Positions 56,141 to 64,000 of a DNA stretch of 64,000 nt are shown in pieces. The first letter of the stretch is position 1, and each line of letters begins with the position of its first letter. The stretch is from Trema orientale (Eukaryota; Streptophyta; Magnoliopsida; Rosales; Cannabaceae). The translations under genes and the position numbers were made by a program. Location: the NCBI GenBank assembly GCA_002914845.1, contig JXTC01000339.1, positions 10,166 to 74,165 of the forward strand. The letters are read 5' to 3'. The notes beneath the pieces were generated by a model, which saw only the letters and a list, made by a program, of their open reading frames with translations, was not told the DNA's origin and ran no database searches.

Positions 56141-56142
56141 CT

Positions 56143-56448
56143 TTAATTGGACTCTTCTAGAACCTTAACCATAGTGATTAGGCTCCCTTGGATCTGATTT
56201 AGGCTTATATCGGGCCTCCATGTGTTAGCCATCTCACCAATGTGTTGAACCAGCCCATTTAATGCCTCTTTGAATCTCTTGGCTCTAAGTCTTGTGATTG
56301 GCCCGCTTGGCAAGCTTAATGGATCACGTGAACGCTGCCCTTGAGTCTCTCCAAGCCCACGTGAATGCTCCTCCTCTTGCACGTGTTGTTGAGCAGCTGC
56401 TTTTGCATCATTATCTCTCTCTTGCTTTCTAACGTGATTAGGACTCAC
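56143..56448 (-). pseudogene. Ty3/gypsy polyprotein C-terminal tail
   Basis: A 101-codon open frame starting MSPNHVRKQERDND, then a His/Gln/Glu-rich linker, DPLSLPSGPITRLRAKRF, KEALNGLVQHIGEMANTWRP and a Ser/Asn end. G-P-I-T-R-x-R-A-K-x-F-x-E-A-L-x-G-L is the conserved last motif of many plant gypsy polyproteins, placed just before the 3' LTR, as it is here. The ATG is only the first Met in the open stretch and not a real start, since the protein would be the end of a long polyprotein. The upstream part is gone: 56450 onwards has no further homology. Confidence 0.75.
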
Positions 56449-56814
56449 TTAAACTGCTTGAGTGGGACTAGGAATATTTCTCTAGTGTTCTATTGCAAAT
56501 AGATGTTTTGGGGTCTCAGATAGTATACAATTCATTAGTTAGTGGCTGCCTCACAAATCTAGAGAGAAAATTTGCTAGATTATATGAGGGTCGGGATTTG
56601 AGGAATCCATGAAGGAGAATCAAGGAGTTTGATTTGGTGACACTTGCTGGTGAGAAAAGTAAAGAGACAACACTCAGGAGTATTCAATCTTGTGTTAGGC
56701 CTAATAATCTCTTGTTTGGAAGAGGGTTATAATTTATTATTTTTTATCGTGATTAACATATAACCTATTAAGCCCTATATAAAGGTAAAATAGTAAAGTA
56801 GTTTTTTTTCTTTC
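56449..56814. other. Stretch without recognisable gene
   Basis: Somewhat less AT-rich from 56470 to 56720 but without a usable frame. No repeat partner in the window. Confidence 0.4.
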
Positions 56815-57214
56815 GTTGCGAACCAATAATGGAGCCAGAAAATTTTTTTTGGGAGCATACACTAAAAATTTTTTTTAGCTAATTTTGAAACACATTAGTC
56901 AACATAGACTACTATAAAATTAAAAAAGAGTATTTAAAGTGAGTCTAAAGAAAAATTATCCAAAGTGTGGGTAAAATTTAGTACTTCAAAATAATATAAG
57001 GAAAGTAATTCAAAAATTTAAAAAGAATTAGTAGGTCATATTAGAGGCAATATTGAATTTTTTTAATAACAAATGGGCAAAAATCATAATTACAAAATTC
57101 AAGGAGGCAAATTAAGGATAAAACTGAATTTTCAAAATAAAATAGAGATAAAAAGTATAATTTTTAAAAAAAATGAGGAGGGCGCCCTCAAATGGCTCCG
57201 TGGTTGTTGCGAAC
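56815..57214. mobile_element. Non-autonomous element (382 bp) with perfect 9-bp target duplication
   Basis: GTTGCGAAC occurs at 56815-56823 and 57206-57214. Between them the ends read CAATAATGGAGCCAGAAA (left) and, reverse-complemented, AACCACGGAGCCATTTGA (right), sharing GGAGCCA. The 9-bp duplication fits the Mutator superfamily, though the terminal repeats are short. The 76-codon frame at 57073-57303 overruns the element's end and is unlikely to be real. Confidence 0.72.
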
Positions 57215-57591
57215 TAAATTTTTTAATAGGTTTTCACAACAAGTATAGTACTTACTATATGGACATGCATATTGTTGGAAAAACTACTCTTCCTATAAAC
57301 TAATTTAGAGTCCATGCTTGAGGTATAACCAAGATTAAGGTAGACATATATATCACATACACTAGTTAGAGAAGTTGCGTTACTAGTACAGTACTTATTC
57401 CTTAAACTCTTATTTTAATTTATTTCAACACATTTATAATCATATACTAGTTTGTTTATCTGAAATCAGATATTTTAACTAATTTAGACTCATCACTCTC
57501 GTTTAGATAAATCATGCTACAATTTATAACATAGGCAAAGTGTCCACCTTTGTTTGCAGATTTTGAATAATTATTTTAGACTTTGATAAAT

Positions 57592-57850
57592 GGGCACCAC
57601 TCTAGTATGTATTTTTTCTTTTTATCTTTCTATGGATATTGTTTTACCCAATTAAAATTCATCATGCGCGTTATTTCATTGTAAAATATAGAAAGAAAAA
57701 GAGCATTATATAATGTGCATTTATTATTATTATTTATTTTTCAATTATCCAAATCATGATAGTCGTTAGATAATGATCTAACAGCTAGAACAAAAAATAC
57801 CTATAGATATATATATATTAAAAAAAGAAAGAAACCTACTAAATAATGTT
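57592..57850 (+). mobile_element. Diverged third copy of the 44185 MITE family
   Basis: Starts GGGCACCACTCTAGTATGTA, contains the internal CGTTAGATAATGATCTAACAG counterpart of CCGTTGGATCA...TGATCCAACGG, and ends with AATACCTATAG and AAACCTACTAAATAATG. It is TA-rich at the right flank, with a partial duplication of the GATAGC(C)GTTAGAT word at 57885-57918. Confidence 0.7.
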
Positions 57851-58454
57851 CATAGATAAATATATATATATATTCTCAATCATGATAGCTGTTAGATTAT
57901 CATGATAGCCGTTAGATAAATATATATATATATATCCTACAAATGAACTAATAAAAAGGAATAACTCTTTATCGTGCATCCTTGCAATATTTAAAATAAT
58001 TAATATGTAGACAATCTATAAATAGAGGATTTAAGAAATAAAAACTTACAATTGTGTCAATAATAAAACTCATTATCTCCAAATAAAACATTATGCCACT
58101 ATAGCAAATCCCAACACTTGTTAGGCGCAGGGGCTATATACTTGGCCTCTTGTGTTCTATTTTAAGCATTTCAACTTTACGTTCTGTAGACATGGTACTG
58201 CAAGGCCAATTTAATATGAGCAATAATATACAGTACTCAATTCCAAATTAACTCTTAATTGCCTAATACATTAGTACTGGTTGATTTCACTAAAGCCCTA
58301 TTACTGCACCCTTAAATTAAAATACAAATTAAGAAAACCTATTAAAAATTAAAATATAGGTTTATATCCTCATGAAAAGCACCAATAACTGCAACTGTTT
58401 ATATTTATTATTTTACCTATCATATTATTGTATTCCTTATTACCACATATATAG

Positions 58455-59125
58455 ATCTGTCAAGAGGGTCGAGTTAGCCCATTAGCATGGCATGGCATGG
58501 CATAGCACGGCTCAAGCACAGCATGCCAAAATGTAGGCTGTGCTACGCTCTGTCCCGTTACGTGGGCTGTGCCGAGCTTATAATTTAAGCACGATAGATT
58601 GAGCACAGTACGGTACGCCTATAGGCGCGACATTTAGCACGTTATATGTGTATCATTATAAATTATATTTCTAATATACAATTGTCATCATAATTGAGAG
58701 ACAATCTATAATTAATTATGGTTTGCAATATTTCATAAGTTTTTTTTTTGTTCTTATTTGGTGTTAACAAAAAAATTTCTTTAATTTATTAATTTAATTT
58801 TTAATTTGTTATATACATTTGAATGATCTAAAAAGAAAAAATATATATATATAAAACAATACTAAAATCAGTCAAATTTACCAATTAAATGGGTTAATTT
58901 TGGATGGGTAAATTTTGGCCAAAATGGGCTGGCACGTCTAGGCACGTGAGCTGACGTGGCACAGCACGAAGCATGGTATAGCACGACACGTTTAAGCATG
59001 AGCCAATGAGCCATGCGAGGCTAATGATTTTGAATTTCAGACATAGCAAGGCATGGTACGGTACGAAAGCACGTTTGTAGCCAACTTAAATGAGTTGTAC
59101 CAGCGCAACATGACACGTTTGAGAC
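58455..59125. mobile_element. Possible hAT-type element with GC-rich subterminal repeats
   Basis: Two GC-rich blocks (58490-58640 and 58905-59115) built of CATGGCA, GCACGG, GGCACG and similar words flank an AT-rich core. The left end TAGATCTGTCAAGAGGG resembles TAG(A/G)GCTGTCAA-type ends seen in plant hAT elements, which carry such subterminal repeats. A matching right end and an 8-bp duplication were not found, so the limits are approximate. Confidence 0.42.
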
Positions 59126-60850
59126 TCACATAAATAAAAGATAATTTGACTTTGTCAACAAAAGCGTAGTTCGGTAAACTTTATTATAAAATACTCAACA
59201 CTAAGATTCAATTATATAAATAGTCATAGCTAAACAATATGATATTTACACTTACAAGAAAAAAAAAAAGTCATGATTTCTATGTCAAAAAATAAAGGTT
59301 CTCCATATTCATAAGATTTATATTACCAAACTATTAGGAATAGATCACCATGTTTAGGTTACACTCATTAATATAATACATCTTGTTAATCATAAGACAC
59401 TTATTAATTGTTGAGATATAAATATATGATTTCATAATGACACTTATTAAAATCATATTTCACTTGGTCCAATTAAGTACATATAAGTATATAACATATA
59501 TTATAATTTATGTTCAAAGTCAAACTTTAATATATATTTTTAGACTCATCATTTCTAATTGAAATAAAAAGAAGTTACATGATCTATATTGCACAACTTA
59601 TATGTTACATGTTGTGAATAAATTTAGACTAGATTAAAAGTTATATATTCTACATGTAACAACTTATGTGAATAATTATTTTGTCATCTTTTACCTTAGA
59701 GCTTTATGATACTTAAATCTTACTTTTTAAGTACTACATAAAATCAATAAAACAAAATATTTTATTTAACTTATTACTTCAAAATAAATAACTATAAACT
59801 TACGAAAAGTCTTGGGAATCGACCAAATATCAAGCTAGAACAAAACTTAATAAGTGAATAAAATTCACCTATCAATGCCTTGCGTTAATATTTTTTTTAT
59901 TTTCATGTATACAATGTGCACAGAATATAGTCTTAATATCCTCTCTAACCAAGTTGAAATCTAAAGAAAAGTAAGTATATAGGGCCTCAATAAGGTGATT
60001 TAAATAAAATTGTGCTTCAATTTATTTATTTTTTTTCGAAATGCTCAACCTAAAAATAGTTCATATTTACAGTCTGAATGTGTGAAATATGTTTAGGTTA
60101 TTACTTGGTTCAGATTGAATTAGGTTGGTGTCAAAGATAAACAACCAACTTGAATTAAACATTAACACATTTGTGTTATTAATATAAGAACCTAAAATAT
60201 CATATACTCCAAATTGAGTTTTCGGAATTGGGTTAAGAAGCTTACTCACTTTGTAAATATTTTGAAAACTCTTACATTGGATTTCTACTATATGTTAGAA
60301 GACAAATGTGTCTTTTTTAAGTACATTATCTATTTATTTATTGGTATATTTCAATTTCTTACTTTTATTTTGAGTTTGTATTGAATAACAGAATCAAAGA
60401 TGATGATTCCACTAAAGGGTAAAAGGCCTTGTACAAATCATGAAGAATGTACCATAAGATGCAACCAAAGGTTTCGAAATACAATTACAGGACTTTGTGA
60501 ACCTTGGGCACACATACGTTTCTACATTTGTTACTGTGTGCTAAGTTGAACTAAAATGATTAGTCCCCATCTTCTATGTTCAATAATCTCATAGCTTACA
60601 TCGTTAAGGATGCATGAAAAACTATACGGTTATTTGTACGTTTTAAAATATTTTCTTCTAGTGGTTATTGGATTTGAGTAATTGTTACTAATTTTAAGCA
60701 TAATCGTTTATACTTTATTTAGTTAATCCATGTCAAACTATTCGTATTAGTTTTACGGTTTATTAGGCTTCATTTTTGACCAATTAACTCTTTAATCATT
60801 AGGTTCTAGTTACTAACATAAGACTACTCTACTAAAATGTCCAACTTGCA
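59126..60850. other. AT-rich stretch; 59340-59560 related to the LTR-like block at 53690
   Basis: No gene. The reverse complement of about 59340-59560 shares TTTGACTTTGAACATAAATT- and GACCAAGTGAAATATGATTT-like words with 53690-53800, so a second, inverted and more decayed copy of that LTR-like sequence is likely. Confidence 0.5.
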
Positions 60851-61516
60851 TTCTTTAATGAATTAATGGCACATTTGGTCCTTGAATTATCTAAATTGAG
60901 ATAATTTGGTCCCTAAATTTTTAATTTTGACAATCTAGTCCCAAACTTTCTAAATGCTAACAAAAGTACCAAAATTGACAACCAACATCAAACTGGTCAT
61001 GGAAACAGCACGTGTTGTGACTTGCTTAATGAAATTATCAATGGTTAAAGAAAGAGAAGAAATAAAATTAAGAAGGAAAAGAAAAAAAAAACTAGAAGCC
61101 AAAAACAAAGAGGAGAAAAATAAAATGCAAAGAAACCCTAAAATCATAACCCTCTTTTTTTCTCATTCTTTGTTGCAATCCACAACGGAGTAGCAACAAC
61201 GTCACCGTGGCAGCACCAACTTGGAAACTTCTTAAGCAAGGGTCGTAGCCGTTTGGTTCTCTAATCGAGCCTCGAGTTAAATACGTACAAAATTTTTAAA
61301 GAGATAAAACCACAAAAAAAAAAAGGAGCAGCAAGAGCTCCAACAGCAATCTGAGAATTAGAAATCCAAGTTGTGAGGATATAACGGATAATCATGCAAA
61401 ATTTTATAAGACTCCCAACGACAATAATTTTTTGTTGTTAATTATTAGGTTTTGTGGGCTGAAATTTAACATTTATTTTATTAGTTTTTGGTGTATTTGT
61501 TTGAGATTTAGCTATG
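60851..61516. other. Stretch with TTGGTCC-type repeat words, no gene
   Basis: Words such as CATTTGGTCCTTGAATTATC and AATTTGGTCCCTAAATTTTT (60870-60930) and a diverged third (AATCTAGTCCCAAACTTTC) are typical of ends of some plant Mutator-like elements, but no opposite end was found. The Lys/Glu-rich frame at 60954-61193 has no family features. Confidence 0.35.
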
Positions 61517-62456
61517 AATTGTGCACCAAGTTCTGTGTGATTTGTGGCTTTTCATTACTGTTTTTTATGGGTTATTGTGCAAAAGCAAGAGCAACGTTTT
61601 TTGTTTNTCACTAACTAATACTAATATAATAGAAAATCCTAATATAATAGAAAAGGACTTTTCTAGATACTTTCTGCAGTTCCGTTGCTGCCGCAGGTTT
61701 TACACAATCAATCAAATAATATCCGATTATATAGATATCCCTTTAACATAACATAAGTCATAGAAAGGATCTCGGAGACCTACCAAATTACGAAAGCTAT
61801 GATCTTTCAGAAAATGAATCCCTATTTGAAGAATGCATAACTGCATGGATAAGTTCACACTAACCCATCAATCTGGGATTCGATTCAGAATTTTTCTTAG
61901 GAGATGTCGTGAAGGAATTGGAAAGGAATAATATCGATTTATGTTATATCTACAGGCTAGGGATAGAGAAGGAGAAAAAAGCTGAAGATTTCAAATAGTA
62001 CTTTTCTTAACAAAAAATTAAAATCAATATTATTAATTTCATATTTTTCGCTCAATGAGAATGTAAGTCATATTCTATAGGATCAAACCTTTGGCACTTG
62101 AGGAATGATGGAAAAAAAATAATAAAAAATAAAATAGATATTAAAAAAGAAAGAAAGAAATTTAGTAATTTTTTTAGGGGGAAACTTATTAATTATTACT
62201 ATCAAACCTATGCAAGAAAAAAAAAAAAGTTATGGTTTTTTATTTTATTTTTTGTCGTGCTTTTTAGCACATTCTAATTTTGTGAACAATTTGACTATCA
62301 CTATCAATTTTGGAACTTTCTAAGATAATCTAACTATTATTAGGGCTGTTATCAATTTTAACCCTATTTTAAAGTATGTGATGAAAAAGAAAAAAAGAAA
62401 TTATAAAGTATTTACAAAACTAGGATTTTCATTTAATGATAAATTCATAATTTCAA
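61517..62456 (+). repeat. 940-bp tandem duplication, copy A
   Basis: Begins AATTGTGCACCAAGTTCTGT and is followed directly by copy B, which begins AATTGTGCATCATGTATTGT at 62457. The copies share long stretches such as GGATCAAACCTTTGGCACTT and TTATTAATTATTACTATCAA. An N lies at 61607. Confidence 0.88.
61747..61998 (+). pseudogene. Coding-like remnant inside copy A, unrecognised
   Basis: With one stop in the middle, the frame reads HNISHRKDLGDLPNYESYDL, then SENESLFEECITAWISSH, stop, PINLGFDSEFFLGDVVKELE, then RNNIDLCYIYR and EKEKKAEDFK before a TAG at 61996. The composition (acidic, balanced hydrophobics) is protein-like and unlike the surrounding DNA. Copy B keeps the same frame (DLGDPPKHES, EENGFLFKECITA-like words) but has more stops. 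I do not recognise the family. It may be an old exon or a piece of organellar DNA; neither can be shown here. Confidence 0.3.
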
Positions 62457-63930
62457 ATTGTGCATCATGTATTGTGTGATTTGGGGCCTTTTATTATTAT
62501 ATTTTTTGGGGTTCTTGTTTAAAAGCAAGAGCAACTTTTTTTGTTTGGTCCATAGAGGCAATATTTAGGACTAGTGTCAATAGTTTGTCACAAAAACAAA
62601 AAAAAAAAGACTTATTGAGCTAAGATCACTAATTAATACTAATATAATAGAAAATAATTTTTGTGTATAATTTCTGCGGTTCTGTTGCTACCGCATGTTT
62701 TACACAATCAATCAAATCATATTAGGGCCGTTTGGTATGGGGTAATCTTTAAGTGGGAATGGGTATCTCAATGCATCCCCGTGTTTGGTACCATTTTAAC
62801 ACACAGTAAAATAATCACCTCGGGAATCAAATCCTCTTAAGTGGAGGTCATCTGAAAGTTACCAAGACATGTGGATTTCAAATGACCCCCCATCTAAACC
62901 CACCCTAAAAAATGAAATAAAAAAAAATACGACATCCTAGAAACCATAGTAAATTATTTTATTTTATACTAAAAAATTTTATTATTTTATAAGTAATTTA
63001 ATTTTTTAATTATTTTTTAATTTTAATTTAAGCACATTCCCATGCGCAACTAAACACAGTTATCTAACATCCCAGGAATCATAGACAAGATTACTGTGTG
63101 CAACCAAACACAGTTATTCTGGATATCAGAATAATCATATCACCATCTTCAGCATTCTCATTAATCTGAAAACTGAGATTACATTGTACCAAACGGTCCC
63201 TTAGATCATATAGATATCCGCTCATTGAAAGGATCTTGGAGACCCACCAAAGCACGAAAGCTAGGATCCTTCAGAAAATGGATTCCTATTCAAAGAATGC
63301 ATAACTGCATAGATAAACTCATACTAACACATCAATCTAGGATCTATTTCAATATTTTCCTTAGAAAGTGAGGAGAAAGAACTGAAAAGGAATAATATCT
63401 ATTTATGTTGTACCATTAAGAAGGAGGAAAAAATTGAAGATTTCAAATAGTATTTTTTCTTTAAAAAAAAATCAATATGATTTATTTCATACTTTTCACT
63501 CAATGAGAAATAAGTCAGACTCTATAGGATCAAACCTTTGGCACTTGAGGAATGATGGAAAAGAAAAAAAAAATAAAAAATAAAAAAGATATTAAAAGAA
63601 AAAAAGAAAGAAAGAAACTTAGTAATTTTTTTTAGGGGGAAACTTATTAATTATTACTATCAAAACTATGCAAGAAATTTTTTTCTATGGTTTTTGGTTT
63701 TACTATTTCACCCTTGTAATGGTGTCGTGCTTTTCAGCACATTCTAATTCTGTGAATAATTTGATTATTACTATCAATTTTGATACTTTCCAAGACAATT
63801 TGACTATTATTAGGGTCGTTATCAATTTTAACCCTATTTTAAAGTATGTGTTAAAAAAATAAAAGGAAATTATAAATCATTTACAAAATTAGGACTTTCA
63901 TCTAATTATAAATTCGGAATTTCAAAAATT
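62457..63930 (+). repeat. 940-bp tandem duplication, copy B, enlarged by a MITE
   Basis: Collinear with copy A throughout, apart from the MITE at 62722-63203 and small indels in A-rich tracts. It ends near 63930, where AAATTCGGAATTTCAAA parallels the end of copy A. Confidence 0.87.
62722..63203. mobile_element. Harbinger/Tourist-type MITE (476 bp)
   Basis: The element at 62725-63200 has ends GGGCCGTTTGGTA (left) and GGGACCGTTTGGTA (right, complement) and is flanked by a perfect TTA duplication (62722-62724, 63201-63203). Copy A of the surrounding tandem duplication lacks it, giving an empty site near 61706. Internal words CCGTGTTTGGTACC and CAACCAAACACAG suggest a nested pair of ends. No coding capacity. 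Confidence 0.9.
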
Positions 63931-64000
63931 ACCTAAATTAACCCCTGTCGAAAAGACAAAAACGAAAGGGGTGGCACCATAAATATGGCTGACTATGTTT
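63931..64000. other. Window end, nothing recognised
   Basis: Seventy bases beyond the tandem duplication, without a feature. Confidence 0.4.

Noticed and set aside
60954-61193. Lys/Glu-rich 79-codon frame
   Set aside because: Low-complexity purine-rich DNA, overlapping minus-strand frame of similar size, no recognisable domain.

Overview
The window looks like repeat-rich nuclear DNA of a flowering plant, probably a eudicot. It is strongly AT-rich and full of plant-type LTR retrotransposons (Ty1/copia including a Sirevirus-like element, Ty3/gypsy including an Athila-like element). It also holds Mutator-type and Harbinger/Tourist-type miniature elements. No operon-like gene order, rRNA gene, CRISPR array or confident tRNA gene was seen. 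All coordinates come from reading the sequence by eye; no database search was run. Two positions (26863 and 61607) are N.

Layout. 1-4609: a decayed gypsy element (gag joined to an integrase tail), then a 24-bp minisatellite inside a larger tandem duplication. 4610-4781: a 154-bp foldback element with a perfect 9-bp target duplication. 6027-11045: a complete but dead copia element with equal 344-bp LTRs and a perfect 5-bp target duplication. 11365-11790 (minus): a coding-like relic of an unrecognised plant gene. 12545-14545: diverged non-coding repeats. 15128-34202: a 19-kb composite, a Sirevirus-like copia element (LTRs about 1.33 kb, target duplication AAGAA) split after its integrase by a 9.1-kb Athila-like gypsy element (LTRs about 1.46 kb). 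A 255-bp LTR piece of a third family also sits in the Sirevirus integrase region. Both large elements carry a downstream ORF resembling the 'putative plant transposon protein' family.

36088-37595: a 1.5-kb Mutator-like element with long terminal inverted repeats. 37838-41760: the best candidate for a real host gene, small and intron-containing with phase-compatible splice sites. One intron holds a GT-rich block, and another holds a solo LTR copied by a 601-bp tandem duplication. 42166-48185: a junkyard of retroelement fragments (copia gag, gypsy gag, copia RNase H plus LTR, and an Athila-like LTR flanked on both sides by internal sequence) with a head-to-head MITE pair. 48193-49343: a paralogue of 13405-14122 interrupted by a 414-bp MITE. 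51373-52110 and 55662-56448 (both minus): two 3' ends of one gypsy family. 53378-59700: LTR-like sequence, foldback elements, a Mutator-like element with a 9-bp target duplication and a hAT-like element. 61517-63930: a 940-bp tandem duplication whose second copy carries a 476-bp Harbinger/Tourist-type MITE.

The genes do not form a pathway. The coherent story is mobile-element history: insertion, nesting, internal deletion, unequal exchange and later MITE insertion into duplicated DNA. Two pairs of duplicated segments preserve 'empty site' versus 'filled site' states that order these events.
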